A DNA stretch of 64,000 bases from Vibrio echinoideorum (GCF_024347455.1 NZ_AP025483.1:3162001-3226000), one strand, 5' to 3'; positions 1-9,458 are shown, counted from the first letter of the stretch. The notes: a model not told the origin generated them from the sequence alone. A program made the numbers and translations.

Positions 1-67
1 CAAGGATAATAATAACGATGATCAGCTCTACCAGAGTAAAGCCGCTGGATTTGGGGCTGTTATCCAT
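1..67 (-). CDS. mshC: Type IV prepilin, N-terminal fragment (probably MshC)
   Basis: Only the first 22 codons are in the window; the gene runs off the left edge. The fragment reads MDNSPKSSG then FTLVELIIVI, so a short basic/polar leader ends in Gly before Phe, with Glu at position 5 of the mature form, as prepilin peptidase substrates have. The hydrophobic N-terminal helix starts immediately after. It is the third prepilin in a row after mshB and mshA. The known locus order B-A-C-D makes mshC the most likely identity, but the fragment alone cannot exclude another minor pilin. An AGAGG-like ribosome site precedes the ATG. The mshA terminator lies between it and mshA, so its transcription may depend on readthrough or on its own promoter. 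Confidence 0.6.
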   Translation of the reverse strand, partial: MDNSPKSSGFTLVELIIVIIIL

Positions 68-164
68 AATGAGCCTCTAACTGCCTAGCGAATACTGATT
101 ATACAAGATAACGAAGCTTACGATCTTATGTATATGAATAGTTTTGATATTTGTGTAGCAGATG

Positions 165-193
165 GAAAAAAGGCCAGCACAGGTGCTGGCCTA
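165..193 (-). terminator. Rho-independent terminator after mshA
   Basis: Eight-base stem GGCCAGCA (172-179) / TGCTGGCC (184-191) with a 4-base loop. On the minus strand it is followed by a run of six T (complement of 166-171). It lies just after the mshA stop codon. It would keep major pilin mRNA levels high relative to the minor pilins downstream. Confidence 0.8.
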
Positions 194-218
194 ATAAAAC
201 ACTGATATACAATTTGCT

Positions 219-695
219 TTAGTTAGAAGAACAAATTGTATTTGTTCCCGTAGACACTACGTTTGCAGTAGCTGCCGTATTCGCATTAGTTGCTTGAGTG
301 TATACAACACAGTTAGTCGTGTAGTTTGGAATACCAAAAGTTACTTGCGCTGGGTTTGAATTATCTACAGTTCCAATAAACTCAAAATCATCACCGATGC
401 CTTGAACAATATTTGTAATGTCATTCTGAGTTGCGTTCGGGTAGCCAAAAGTAGTGTTGATTGTTGCACCACTAGCGCTCAGAGCACCAGAAGTGCTCTC
501 AAAACCTTCAATTGCAGACTTACCATAAATAATACTTGCAGAGCCTTGAATTGCACCAGCTAAACCTTCAAGCGTTGCGTCTTTCGCATCATCTTGCAGG
601 TTTAGGAAACGTGGTGCCGCAGTTACAGCAAGAATACCCAGAATAACAATTACAACCACTAGTTCAATTAGGGTGAAACCGCCTTGTCTTTTCAT
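219..695 (-). CDS. mshA: MSHA major pilin MshA
   Basis: 158-aa type IVa prepilin, the structural subunit of the MSHA pilus used for surface attachment. The leader MKRQGG is followed by [14 protein letters not shown]. Prepilin peptidase should therefore cut after Gly6 and methylate Phe7, and Glu11 (Glu5 of the mature form) is present. The segment [16 protein letters not shown] is typical of MshA proteins. A cysteine pair near the C-terminus (NC at about 127-128 and ICSSN at the end) fits the pilin disulfide loop. The region after residue 60 is rich in Thr/Asn/Ser, as in variable surface-exposed pilin parts. It lies 35 bases downstream of mshB and is followed by a strong terminator. Confidence 0.93.
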   Translation of the reverse strand: MKRQGGFTLIELVVVIVILGILAVTAAPRFLNLQDDAKDATLEGLAGAIQGSASIIYGKSAIEGFESTSGALSASGATINTTFGYPNATQNDITNIVQGIGDDFEFIGTVDNSNPAQVTFGIPNYTTNCVVYTQATNANTAATANVVSTGTNTICSSN

Positions 696-730
696 AGTTA
701 AGCTCTCTCTATGTTTAATTTTACGCAGAC

Positions 731-1306
731 TTACTGCAAAGTTACGGTCACACGACCAGTTTTAATTTCGTAAACAAATTGGTGCTCGGTATTACCTTCT
801 AACTGAATGTAAGTACACGTTGCATCACCTGAATTTGCTTGCGCTGAATATTTGTAATTTGAATCGCTATCAACATCTGAAACCGCACCAACTTTAGGTG
901 GGTTCTGCAGTAAGTTTTCCATCAATTCAGAACAGGTTTGGTCTGAAATATCTTGTGGCGCTACGCCAGAGTTGTTATTCAGAGTCCATGGGTAGCCGTC
1001 TCGAAAGTCGGTTTCCACATTGTTGCTGTTCTTTGATCTTGTTAACCAAAAATCAACACCATCGTAGTTTACAGTATTGTATGTTTCAACACCAATCTTC
1101 TCAGATGGTCTTGCTTCAGCTTCCCATTGTGCTCTCGCCGACAAAACTGCGGTTGCAAAACCACCAGCAACACCTTCAATGCTTGATTTTTTGGCTTCAT
1201 CTGTCACGTCTAAGAAGCGAGGTAAAGCAGCTACCGCCAATAAACCAACGACGACAATAACGATGACCAATTCGACTAGGGAGAAACCCTTTTGATTTTT
1301 AAGCAT
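731..1306 (-). CDS. mshB: MSHA minor prepilin MshB
   Basis: 191-aa prepilin. The leader MLKNQKG is cleaved before [14 protein letters not shown], with Glu at mature position 5. [15 protein letters not shown] segment parallels that of MshA, so the two are paralogues. Two cysteines (about 137 and 163) may form the C-terminal disulfide. It is the first pilin gene after the assembly genes and sits directly upstream of mshA. Minor pilins of this type are thought to initiate or prime pilus assembly in the inner membrane; that role is inferred from the family. Confidence 0.88.
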   Translation of the reverse strand: MLKNQKGFSLVELVIVIVVVGLLAVAALPRFLDVTDEAKKSSIEGVAGGFATAVLSARAQWEAEARPSEKIGVETYNTVNYDGVDFWLTRSKNSNNVETDFRDGYPWTLNNNSGVAPQDISDQTCSELMENLLQNPPKVGAVSDVDSDSNYKYSAQANSGDATCTYIQLEGNTEHQFVYEIKTGRVTVTLQ

Positions 1307-1337
1307 TTTCTACCTACTCATCTAATTGTTAACGCGC

Positions 1338-1365
1338 ATTATACATTTGCACACGTATAAAACCA
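1338..1365 (-). promoter_or_regulatory. Possible promoter for the pilin genes mshB-mshA
   Basis: A perfect TATAAT lies on the minus strand (complement of 1338-1343), 32 bases upstream of the mshB start, in the AT-rich gap between mshF and mshB. I see no good -35 hexamer at 16-18 bases. A TTGACA occurs 31 bases upstream and is too far to pair. A separate pilin promoter here would fit the need for much more pilin than assembly machinery. Confidence 0.35.
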
Positions 1366-1385
1366 TAAAAACAGTGTCAATATTT

Positions 1386-1841
1386 TCACAAAGCCAAAAT
1401 ATTGGCTCTCACACTAAATCTTTCTTTTTTGAGTAATATATCTATCTGATACTTATCACTATAATGATAAAGGCAGTGAAATTGTATGTTATCACTTTTA
1501 TCTTCAATACTGGGAGAACTTAGCCCTAAAATGCTCTGTTGAGGAAACAATTGTTCCAGCCAATAATCGCAATCACGATCCGCCCCTTGAATCGGCTTTA
1601 CCCAACCTGTTCGGCTATAAACTCTCGATTGTTCTGAATCTTTTTTTAGCTGATTTCCCTTCAAAATATACTGTTGTTTGTACAGGTTTGCTTGCTCTAA
1701 AATCCGCTTACTCGCGACGATCAATGCCGTATTAGTCGCTTCTTCTTCGACGGTTTCCCATGCAGAAAGCAACCCTACAATTAGAAAAAGAATAACCACA
1801 CTCCAAATAACAAAACGTGAGCGTTGTAGGTTATTTAGCAT
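1386..1841 (-). CDS. mshF: MSHA biogenesis protein MshF
   Basis: 151-aa bitopic membrane protein. Residues about 11-27 (VIWSVVILFLIVGLLSA) form one N-terminal transmembrane helix, and a periplasmic domain follows. It has no recognisable enzymatic motif. Identity rests on its place between mshG and mshB and on its size. MshF is an accessory factor of the locus with poorly defined function. The gene starts three bases after mshG ends, so it belongs to the assembly operon. Confidence 0.8.
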   Translation of the reverse strand: MLNNLQRSRFVIWSVVILFLIVGLLSAWETVEEEATNTALIVASKRILEQANLYKQQYILKGNQLKKDSEQSRVYSRTGWVKPIQGADRDCDYWLEQLFPQQSILGLSSPSIEDKSDNIQFHCLYHYSDKYQIDILLKKERFSVRANILAL

Positions 1842-1844
1842 TCC

Positions 1845-3068
1845 CTAGCCTTTGATTGCATCTAGCATTCCCCACATTGGTAGGAATATACCCAAAGCCA
1901 GAATCAGTACCATGCCAGCAACAACCACTAATAAAATCGGCTCAATCCTAGCGGTTAAGGTTTTCAAATCGTAGTCAACTTCTCGATCATAAAAATCTGA
2001 CACCTCGAGCAATAGCTCATCAATACGACCTGTCTCTTCACCTACCGAGATCATTTGTATCACTAAGGGTGTGAAAATTTCGCTGTTTATTGCGGTAGAA
2101 GATACGGTACTACCGGCTTCTATAGCTGCTTTCATAGCCTGAACTCGTAGTTCTAAAAAGCGGTTATCTAACGCCTCAGCCGATAGAGATAATGACTGAT
2201 TCAATGGCACACCCGCTTTCAACATCAATGCGAAAGTACGAGAAAAACGCGACAACAAAGCTCGATTAACTACACCACCAATTACTGGTATTTTTAGACG
2301 CATCCTATCCCATCGTTCTAGCCCTTTATCGGTTTTAACCCATGCTTTAAAAGCAAAGATAAGACCAAAGATCACCGCAAGCATTAAGCCCCAATAATTC
2401 ACAAAGAACTCAGACATACCAATTAAGATACGAGTGGGTAGCGGAAGATCCACACCAAAGCGCGAGAACATGCTCGAGAACTGTGGGATAACCTTAATGT
2501 TGAGAATGAACATCGCGATCAAGATAAAGCTGATCACGAAGGTTGGATAACGCATCGCCGTTTTGATTCGCTTACGAGTTTCAACCTCTTGTTCATAGTA
2601 TCCCGCTAATTGCAGCAGCGCCTGATCTAAACGACCGGTATTTTCACCCACACTGATCATCGAAACAAATAGCAGACTAAACACATTTGGATGCATTTGC
2701 ATCGATGCCGCTAATCCACGACCATTCGTTAATTCAGCGACCACTTCTTCGAGGGCGGCTTTTAACTGCTTATTTTCACAGTTTTGGGTCAGGCCTTTCA
2801 TCGACCGTAATAATGGAACACCCGCTTTAGTGAGGCTGTATAACTGTCGGCAAAACAGAACCAATACTTCCAAAGGAACATTCGGCGAAAACAAGCTAGA
2901 TACGTCCATATCCAATACTGAACCGCCACTTTTCCCCAGCTTGATAGAGGTTGGAATGATCCCCTTATTCATCAGGCTTTCAGCAGCAAGATCTTCGTTA
3001 TTCGCATCTAATTGACCACTGACTTGGCTACCATCAGAACTACGACCTACATAACGATATGTTGGCAT
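1845..3068 (-). CDS. mshG: MSHA inner-membrane platform protein MshG (GspF/PilC family)
   Basis: 407 aa, the normal length for type II secretion F / PilC platform proteins. Two homologous cytoplasmic T2SSF domains (about 68-190 and 270-392) each contain the family signature: a GVPLLRSM / GVPLNQSL segment, then an SVGE(N/E)TGRLD/IDE segment. Hydrophobic helices lie at about 175-191, 222-242 and 375-397. The protein sits in the inner membrane and transmits movement from the MshE ATPase to pilin assembly. It lies 12 bases downstream of mshE. Confidence 0.93.
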   Translation of the reverse strand: MPTYRYVGRSSDGSQVSGQLDANNEDLAAESLMNKGIIPTSIKLGKSGGSVLDMDVSSLFSPNVPLEVLVLFCRQLYSLTKAGVPLLRSMKGLTQNCENKQLKAALEEVVAELTNGRGLAASMQMHPNVFSLLFVSMISVGENTGRLDQALLQLAGYYEQEVETRKRIKTAMRYPTFVISFILIAMFILNIKVIPQFSSMFSRFGVDLPLPTRILIGMSEFFVNYWGLMLAVIFGLIFAFKAWVKTDKGLERWDRMRLKIPVIGGVVNRALLSRFSRTFALMLKAGVPLNQSLSLSAEALDNRFLELRVQAMKAAIEAGSTVSSTAINSEIFTPLVIQMISVGEETGRIDELLLEVSDFYDREVDYDLKTLTARIEPILLVVVAGMVLILALGIFLPMWGMLDAIKG

Positions 3069-3080
3069 ATCTCTTTACCC

Positions 3081-4805
3081 CTACAGATAAATTGGGTCGG
3101 TTGCTCCGGAAGCATCGCCTTCACCAAGGTGCATTATCTCATCGAGACTCACCACACCTTGTAAAGCCAGTTCCATCGCAGAAGCCAATAGCGGTTTGTA
3201 ATTTTCAGACTGCCTTGCTGTTTGAGCAAAACCAACCGCATCATTAGCTCTAAGCGCATCCATCATGTTTTGCTCTAGTTCTAGCATTTCAAATACACCA
3301 ATACGCCCGCGGTAACCCGTTAAGTTACAGTTCTGACAACCACGTCCCTTCATGAATGGGACGCCTACTTGATTAGGGAAGCGAACACTTAGCCACTGTT
3401 TGCGAGGTTCATCCAGCTCATCGTCAACCTTACAATCGGCGCACACTTTACGAACCAATCGTTGTGCGACAACCGCTCTAACAGCGCTTGCCACTAGATA
3501 ACCGGGTGCACCCATATCCATCATGCGCAGCGCACTGTCTACCGCGTCGTTAGTATGTAATGTACTCAATACTAAGTGTCCGGTAAGTGCCGCTCGCAAG
3601 CCAATCTCGACGGTTTCTTGGTCACGCATCTCACCAATAAGGATAATATCGGGATCCTGACGCAAGAAAGTTCTCAAGATAGTTGAGAAGTCGAGATTGA
3701 TCTTAGGGTTTACTTGAACCTGATTAACACGAGGAAGACGATATTCCACCGGATCTTCTGCGGTAATGATCTTTTTACCCGGTTCGTTTAATTCACTTAA
3801 CGCGCCATAAAGGGTGGTTGTTTTACCTGAACCCGTCGGGCCAGTTACCAAGATCATCCCATGTGGGCGTCGTAACTGTTGACGAAGTCTAATCAGAAGA
3901 TCACTCGGAATGCCTGATGCTTCTAATTTACGAAGACCTGCTGATTGGTTAAGTAAACGCATAACTACAGATTCGCCATGCTGCACAGGCATGGTCGACA
4001 TACGAATATCGACAGATTGGCCTTTCGCGCGAATATTGAAGCGGCCGTCTTGAGGAAGACGTTTCTCTGAGATATCAAGATTGGCCATCAGCTTCAAACG
4101 CAGTACAAGTGCGGAAGCAATATTCACTTCATTCAACAGTGTTTCATGCAGCACGCCATCAATACGCTGACGAAGACGCAAGACGTTTGAATCGGGCTCA
4201 ATATGGATATCAGAAGCACCAACTTGGATTGCATCTTCAAACAATGAGTTTATGAGTTTAACGACGGTAACTTCGTCACTGTCTTCATCTGCTATATCAA
4301 AATCAAAGGCATCATTAACTTGATGCTCTGCATGTAGCTGCTCAGCGAAAGAGGCGATTTCTTTAGTTCGGCGGTAATAGCGATCAAAGCCATCGACTAA
4401 TTGTCGTTCTTGAGCAACCACAAATTCTAAAGCGTAATCACCTAGCTGACCCAGTAACGATTCTTGCGCAAATAGATCGGCGGGATCACTCATCGCGACA
4501 CGTAACGTATCGCCTTGACGTCCAATAACCAATGCACGAAGTCGACGAGCATGTACCTCAGGTAAAAGCTGCACCGCTTCAACATCGACAACGGCTCGGC
4601 TCAAATCAATAAGAGGAATAGCAAGCTGTTGGGATAAAAAGCTCAGCATTTGCTGCTCTGATAAGAAGCCAAGTTCAATCAGCGCATCACCTAGCTTACG
4701 ACCGGTACTTTTCTGAGCGGCCAGAGCCTGTTCTACTTGAGCCTCGGTAATAATGCCTTCTTCTACAAGCAAATCACCCAATCGCTTTCTTAATCTAATT
4801 TGCAT
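3081..4805 (-). CDS. mshE: MSHA pilus extension ATPase MshE
   Basis: 574-aa GspE/PilB-type hexameric ATPase that powers pilus polymerisation. The N-terminus holds two tandem 24-residue MshEN motifs (about 8-31 and 38-61, RLGDLL...QALAAQ and KLGDAL...SFLSQQ). These are known from V. cholerae MshE to bind cyclic di-GMP, so second-messenger control of pilus extension is expected. The catalytic core has Walker A GPTGSGKT (322-329), the Asp/Walker B box DPDIILIGEMRD (384-395) and the His box (about 410-419). A CxxC pair at 455/458 and another at 490/493 form the zinc site typical of the family. Its start lies beside the mshN stop, with a short overlap. Confidence 0.94.
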   Translation of the reverse strand: MQIRLRKRLGDLLVEEGIITEAQVEQALAAQKSTGRKLGDALIELGFLSEQQMLSFLSQQLAIPLIDLSRAVVDVEAVQLLPEVHARRLRALVIGRQGDTLRVAMSDPADLFAQESLLGQLGDYALEFVVAQERQLVDGFDRYYRRTKEIASFAEQLHAEHQVNDAFDFDIADEDSDEVTVVKLINSLFEDAIQVGASDIHIEPDSNVLRLRQRIDGVLHETLLNEVNIASALVLRLKLMANLDISEKRLPQDGRFNIRAKGQSVDIRMSTMPVQHGESVVMRLLNQSAGLRKLEASGIPSDLLIRLRQQLRRPHGMILVTGPTGSGKTTTLYGALSELNEPGKKIITAEDPVEYRLPRVNQVQVNPKINLDFSTILRTFLRQDPDIILIGEMRDQETVEIGLRAALTGHLVLSTLHTNDAVDSALRMMDMGAPGYLVASAVRAVVAQRLVRKVCADCKVDDELDEPRKQWLSVRFPNQVGVPFMKGRGCQNCNLTGYRGRIGVFEMLELEQNMMDALRANDAVGFAQTARQSENYKPLLASAMELALQGVVSLDEIMHLGEGDASGATDPIYL

Positions 4806-5937
4806 CGTCGCTCTCCTCTAAGGCATCGAGTATTTTTAACCGGTCACGCACAAAGTTTTGCGATTGAGATGAGATTCCAACTCTGGTCAAAGCGCCTTGG
4901 TATGATTCTTTTGCTGCAGTAAAATCAAGCTGTCGTTCTTGTTGAATCGCCAAGCCCAGCCACCAGCGTGCATTATCTGAATCGACTTCAACTAACTTTC
5001 GATAACTCTCTAATGCTATCTCTTCTTGTTGCGATTTTTGACTCAAAGCCGCACGCATTGCTAAATAGTCTTTGGTTGGATTTGGCGGTAAGTGTACTAA
5101 TGGACTCAAAGCGGCTTCTGCTTGATTTGCTTTGACGAGCAGTTTTGATAAACCTAGGCGCAGCTTTTCACTATTGGTATTAAGTTTGATACCTGATTGA
5201 TAAAGCTCATAGGCTTTACGAGTATCACCCTTACCAAAATAGAGAATTGCGAGTTTCTGACGGACGTCCTCGTTTCTTGAGGAGTAACGCAGGGCCTCGG
5301 TATAACCTTTTAAAGCACCGTTAAGATCATTTGCATCTAACGCTTTCTGAGCTCGCCCTTGTGCATTCTCCGATAATTGCTCTGGCGTTAGCTCTACTTG
5401 CTCAATCAGCATTTCGCTATTTTCTGAGCCTTTCAACTCATCAGAACTAGATGTCGGACTGCTTTTCGCTACATTAGCCACATACATCGGCTTTGGAATG
5501 TCAGCATTACTCGTTTTAGCCGAGCTTAACTGTTTAGGCGTAACGTGGGGTTTTGTTGCTTTAGAAGTACTAGACGTTGTCGTTGGCTTAGCTTGAGCAC
5601 TATTTGCCGCCACTGTGTTTTCTGCTGAGCGGGGCGTTAAATCTAACGTCACTAATTTCTTGGTTGGCGATGAGAGAGTTTGAGTAACAACATCCGCCAT
5701 TTCTCCCGAACTCTCTACGACAGAAACCTGAATTTGTGAATCTCGAGTTGAGATTGAATGTTCAACGGCAGGACCTTGTGATATCGCCCATCCGCCCATT
5801 GCCAAGCTCAGAGTAAAACCTGCCACTAACCAAACCAATGGAGAGCGCGTTTTGATTTTAGGCACTACGGCGGCTTCAATCGAGGTTGCTGATTTTTTCT
5901 TTGCCAATTCAGACAAGGCGTTATTAATGACGCTCAT
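4795..5937 (-). CDS. mshN: MSHA biogenesis protein MshN (TPR protein)
   Basis: 380 aa from the chosen start. A short cytoplasmic N-terminus (MSVINNALSELAKKK) is followed by one transmembrane helix at about 34-52. Next comes a Ser/Thr/Lys-rich linker, and the C-terminal half has TPR-like helices (for example ALKGYTEALRY and DTRKAYELYQSGI). It is likely a periplasmic scaffold for the pilus machine. The frame is open to an ATG at 5955, but I prefer the ATG at 5937. It has GGAA about 8 bases upstream, leaves a 2-base gap after mshM, and gives the usual MSxIN N-terminus. The 3' end overlaps the mshE start. Confidence 0.85.
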   Translation of the reverse strand: MSVINNALSELAKKKSATSIEAAVVPKIKTRSPLVWLVAGFTLSLAMGGWAISQGPAVEHSISTRDSQIQVSVVESSGEMADVVTQTLSSPTKKLVTLDLTPRSAENTVAANSAQAKPTTTSSTSKATKPHVTPKQLSSAKTSNADIPKPMYVANVAKSSPTSSSDELKGSENSEMLIEQVELTPEQLSENAQGRAQKALDANDLNGALKGYTEALRYSSRNEDVRQKLAILYFGKGDTRKAYELYQSGIKLNTNSEKLRLGLSKLLVKANQAEAALSPLVHLPPNPTKDYLAMRAALSQKSQQEEIALESYRKLVEVDSDNARWWLGLAIQQERQLDFTAAKESYQGALTRVGISSQSQNFVRDRLKILDALEESDDAN

Positions 5938-5939
5938 AG

Positions 5940-6779
5940 TTAATTCCAACCCCACAGTATTGGCGTTTTAAATTTAGGCTTACACACATCGTATGTTTCA
6001 TGCATGGCTGAAAATAGGTGCTGGTTGTCGATACTTTTCTTATCTTCACTGAACGAGAGCAAAAGAGCCTTATGGCATAGTTGATTTATCAATCTTGGAA
6101 TACCTAACGATGAGCGACAAATCGCTTTTTTTTGATTCAAGCTGAACAACTCAGGATTACCACCAGATTTAGCGATCCGATTATCAATATACGCCACCGT
6201 TTCATCGAGAGTGAGTGGCCTCAGTGTTGAACTAAAAGTAATTCTTTGGCGAAACTGCCTAAGATGATAAGCCTCTAGCCTGACATCCAGTTCAGGTTGT
6301 CCGAGTAACACTATCTGAAGTAATTTTTTATCTTCAGTTTCAAGATTACCGAACAACCTTAATGTTTCTAACGCTTCATCCGATAGAGCTTGAGCCTCAT
6401 CAAGAATCGCTACCACTCTTAAACCTGAATTGTGCAATTCAATGAGCTTATGCTGAATGTTATCAACCAAGGTTGCTTCATTCTCAATAGTCAAACCTAA
6501 CTCTTTAGCGACGGCTTGACGCAGGTCTGCACCAGACAACACAGGGTTTGGCAGGTAGATTAACGCCGTACAATCCTTTAAGTGATTAACCAGCATCCGA
6601 CAAACCATGGTTTTCCCCGTACCGACTTCGCCAGTAACTTTGATTACGCCCTCTCCCATCTCTAACGCCGAGATCACCGTTTGAATCGCTTCGAAATGAG
6701 GCGCTAAACCATAAAAGAAATCGGTATTCGGCGTTAAGGTAAATGGCAGCTGTTCAAAACCAAAGTGAGCTTGATACAT
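5940..6779 (-). CDS. mshM: MSHA biogenesis AAA+ ATPase MshM (ExeA-like)
   Basis: 279 aa. The N-terminus MYQAHFGFEQLPFTLTPN is typical of ExeA/GspA-type ATPases. Walker A is GEVGTGKT (50-57) and Walker B ends in DEAQ (127-130), followed by an arginine-rich AAA lid (LRQFRQRI). It lacks the long periplasmic peptidoglycan-binding tail of ExeA, as is usual for MshM. It is a cytoplasmic ATPase in the assembly operon, thought to help insert or organise the secretin/envelope parts of the machine. mshN follows within 2 bases. Confidence 0.9.
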   Translation of the reverse strand: MYQAHFGFEQLPFTLTPNTDFFYGLAPHFEAIQTVISALEMGEGVIKVTGEVGTGKTMVCRMLVNHLKDCTALIYLPNPVLSGADLRQAVAKELGLTIENEATLVDNIQHKLIELHNSGLRVVAILDEAQALSDEALETLRLFGNLETEDKKLLQIVLLGQPELDVRLEAYHLRQFRQRITFSSTLRPLTLDETVAYIDNRIAKSGGNPELFSLNQKKAICRSSLGIPRLINQLCHKALLLSFSEDKKSIDNQHLFSAMHETYDVCKPKFKTPILWGWN

Positions 6780-6832
6780 AAGATGACCTAGCTTAGTTAG
6801 ATGCTGCCAATCTACATTGAGAAAGTGAGCGA

Positions 6833-8470
6833 TTACTCTTCATCAGGGAACCACTGCTGCAATAGATCTCGAGAACGCTCTAACTCAGTTTGCCATGTGT
6901 TCACGCCGACGATTGTCGGTTTAAGCAAGATCACAAGCTCAGTTTTTTGAGTCAATTGATTGGTGTTGCGGAACAGGTGACCTAACCCTGGGATATCACC
7001 AAGGAATGGAACTTTAGAAGTGATATCACTGGTATTTGATTTCATTAATCCACCAATCACAACCACGTCGCCATCTTTTGCACGAATCACTGAGTCAGAT
7101 TCACGAATAGAGCTTTTCGCCAAAGGAAGTTGCACCAAGCCTGTTGTTGAACCTAGGTTGAGCTCCTTCACTTCTTCCTCTACCTCAATAACGGCAGGAT
7201 GAACATGTAAGAATACACTGCCTTTATCATCTATCTGAGGGGTCACATCCAAAGAGATACCAGAGAAGAATGGAGTTAGCTCGACTTCAGGAGCCACATT
7301 TGCGTTATCACCACTGCCGACCGAACTTGATAGATCTGTTACGTAATACTCATCAGTACCCACTTTGATAACGGCTTTCTGGTTATTTGCAGCCGTTACT
7401 CGCGGGCTCGATAGAACATTAAGGTCACCTTGAGTATCCATAAAGCTCAAAACCGCTTCAAAGCTGCCATCTGAAATCGTTACGTTGGTTTGTCCGCCTA
7501 ACAAAGAGCTGATTGCATCTAATGGAGGTAATGTTCCACCTGGTCGGTCAATAACAACCCCACCGCTGCCAATAGATTTAGATAAATTAGACCAACTAAT
7601 CCCCTGCTGATAGCCATCACTTAAGGTGACTTCCATGATTTTTGCTTCCAAAATAACTTGGCGCTGCAAACGTTTCTGAGAAATGCCTAAGAACTCTCGC
7701 ACCTCACGGATTTCATCAGGGTAAGCTCGCACCGTAATCACACTGGCTTGCGGAGTTACCACAACACTTTGTCCTTCACCAGAACCAATGAGGTGAGCAA
7801 CAGCCGCTTCAAGTTGTGGCCAAAAATCGCTTTCAGAGGTCGTTTCAATCTCAGTACCACCGTTCGAGGTCGAATTCGATGAATTAGAGGAGTTAGATGA
7901 ATTCGACGAGCTAGAGTTAGAACTTGAAGAACTTGATGAGTTCGAGTCTGAGTTAGAGATCGTGCCTGTGGTAATCGTCGTTAATGAACGACCAGAACGC
8001 TTAACTTGTAAGTAATCGACAGGAATCGTTACCGTTCGAAGGCCGGCAGGATAGACCTGAATCACTTTGCCGCGCTTTTCAATATCGTAGCCATACATAT
8101 CTTGAGCAACCGCAAGTACTTCGTCTAACGTCACATCGGTTAGATTTAAAGTAAGTTTTCCGGCAACGTTGGGGTGGATAGCTGCGCTATATTCGGTGCC
8201 TTTAACTAGGCTAGCAAAGAAGGTTCTTGCTTCAACACCATTAGCTTGAATACGAAAACGCTTAACCGTTTCCATATTCGGAGACATCGAGTCAGAGTCA
8301 AGTTGTGGCATGAGGTCGTCTTGAACCGACGTAGGAAGCTCATGAAGCGCTCTACTATTCGCTTCATTAATTGATTCGTTCAAAGATTCTTTTATCTCAA
8401 CAGGATCTCTATGTCCCATCGAACAGCCGACTAAAGATGACACTAGAATTGCTACTACAAGTTTACGCAT
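6833..8470 (-). CDS. mshL: MSHA outer-membrane secretin MshL
   Basis: 545-aa lipoprotein secretin forming the pore through which the pilus leaves. The signal peptide ends in the lipobox LVGC with Cys16 as the lipidation site. An N-terminal secretin/TonB short domain (about 75-145) is followed by a very low-complexity Ser/Asn stretch (172-204). The N3-like and secretin core domains follow, with VVVTPQASVITVRAYPDEI, the SSPRVTAANNQ segment and VPFLGDIPGLGHLFR near the C-terminus. All are secretin hallmarks. The homopolymeric Ser/Asn linker is unusual in length and could vary between strains. Confidence 0.92.
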   Translation of the reverse strand: MRKLVVAILVSSLVGCSMGHRDPVEIKESLNESINEANSRALHELPTSVQDDLMPQLDSDSMSPNMETVKRFRIQANGVEARTFFASLVKGTEYSAAIHPNVAGKLTLNLTDVTLDEVLAVAQDMYGYDIEKRGKVIQVYPAGLRTVTIPVDYLQVKRSGRSLTTITTGTISNSDSNSSSSSSSNSSSSNSSNSSNSSNSTSNGGTEIETTSESDFWPQLEAAVAHLIGSGEGQSVVVTPQASVITVRAYPDEIREVREFLGISQKRLQRQVILEAKIMEVTLSDGYQQGISWSNLSKSIGSGGVVIDRPGGTLPPLDAISSLLGGQTNVTISDGSFEAVLSFMDTQGDLNVLSSPRVTAANNQKAVIKVGTDEYYVTDLSSSVGSGDNANVAPEVELTPFFSGISLDVTPQIDDKGSVFLHVHPAVIEVEEEVKELNLGSTTGLVQLPLAKSSIRESDSVIRAKDGDVVVIGGLMKSNTSDITSKVPFLGDIPGLGHLFRNTNQLTQKTELVILLKPTIVGVNTWQTELERSRDLLQQWFPDEE

Positions 8471-8485
8471 GTCTTCACTCTAACC

Positions 8486-8818
8486 TTAATTATTCTTAAC
8501 ATCTAAAGAGAACATCTCTAATTTCCACTGCTTAGAGCTTCTCTGCAGAGTGACGTATTCTGGATCTATATTCTTAACTCGGTACCCTCTGATCGTTTCT
8601 CCTTGGCCGAGAATCTGACCATTCATAATGGCATAGCAAGGTGTATCGCCTTTGCACACAATGCTTTCTAGAGAAGGTAAGCGGTATCGAGTTGGCGCCT
8701 TTTTAGCTGACGTTGTTTTTTGTTGTGGCGTCAACCAGCCTAATGGCGCCGTTGGGTCTTGCTCAGCCCAAACCACTGAGCTACTAAAAAGTAAGGCAAA
8801 CAATAGAGTTCTAACCAC
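8486..8818 (-). CDS. mshK: MSHA biogenesis protein MshK
   Basis: 110-aa exported protein. The signal peptide is about 1-18 (VRTLLFALLFSSSVVWA), and the mature part begins EQDPTAPLGW. The DPTxP start and the GQGETIRGYRV(K) region resemble PilP/GspC-like periplasmic connectors, so it probably links the inner-membrane complex to the MshL secretin. The start codon is GTG with AGGAG 7 bases upstream. It overlaps the end of mshJ by 8 bases, which suggests translational coupling. Two cysteines (about 55 and 61) are close together. Confidence 0.82.
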   Translation of the reverse strand: MVRTLLFALLFSSSVVWAEQDPTAPLGWLTPQQKTTSAKKAPTRYRLPSLESIVCKGDTPCYAIMNGQILGQGETIRGYRVKNIDPEYVTLQRSSKQWKLEMFSLDVKNN

Positions 8819-9458
8819 CGATAAACTCCTGTCTAGTACCTAATGTGTAAACTTCGAACACCAATCGAGCTTTTGGATACTCTTCAACTGAGTATTTAAA
8901 TGTTCGCCAGTAATAACTAACAGGAAGTGATTCAAGCGCTTGAAGATAAGCGGAAATATCAAAGTAGCTGCCCGTCAATTCCATTCTCACCGGGTGAAGA
9001 AAGTAACCTGAATATTCACTGGTCTCTTGATTGTTCGAAATAGCTTCTGGTTTTAACGACTCTAGCGATTCGAGCTTAAGTCCATTTCCGGCATTGAGAA
9101 CGCTCTCCAATAGCTGAGACATTTGAGAAGGCGAGATCAATCCATCCACAATCTCTGATAACTGAAGTGAAAGGTCTTGGCTTTCTATTAGTAGTTTTTT
9201 GTACTCAAGATTAATTTCTTTGTCTGGGTCTTTATTGAGCTTAGCTTGCAGAACAAGCAACTCTCCCTGATGTCTTTGATTTGATTGAGTCAGGCTCATC
9301 GCCTTAGCATTTTTTGCCTGTAAATTAAGATAAGCAGGCTCAACCAACAAGGTGAACAACAACATGGATAGCCCAACAAAACCGCATACGAAAAGTAGCC
9401 ATTTCTCTCTCTGACTTAAGGCAAGAAACTTATCGTTAAGCTGGTTCCACTGTTGCAT
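8811..9458 (-). CDS. mshJ: MSHA biogenesis protein MshJ (PilO/GspM-like)
   Basis: 215 aa with one N-terminal transmembrane helix (about 20-39) and a periplasmic domain preceded by a coiled-coil-prone stretch. This is the layout of PilO/GspM alignment-complex proteins. Its ATG overlaps the mshI stop (TAATG) and its end overlaps the mshK start, so I, J and K form a translationally coupled trio like pilN-pilO-pilP. Function is inferred from that parallel. Confidence 0.85.
   Translation of the reverse strand: MQQWNQLNDKFLALSQREKWLLFVCGFVGLSMLLFTLLVEPAYLNLQAKNAKAMSLTQSNQRHQGELLVLQAKLNKDPDKEINLEYKKLLIESQDLSLQLSEIVDGLISPSQMSQLLESVLNAGNGLKLESLESLKPEAISNNQETSEYSGYFLHPVRMELTGSYFDISAYLQALESLPVSYYWRTFKYSVEEYPKARLVFEVYTLGTRQEFIGG

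Noticed and set aside
898..1295. Plus-strand frames opposite mshB
   Set aside because: They are shadows of the mshB coding sequence, which has a clear prepilin product.
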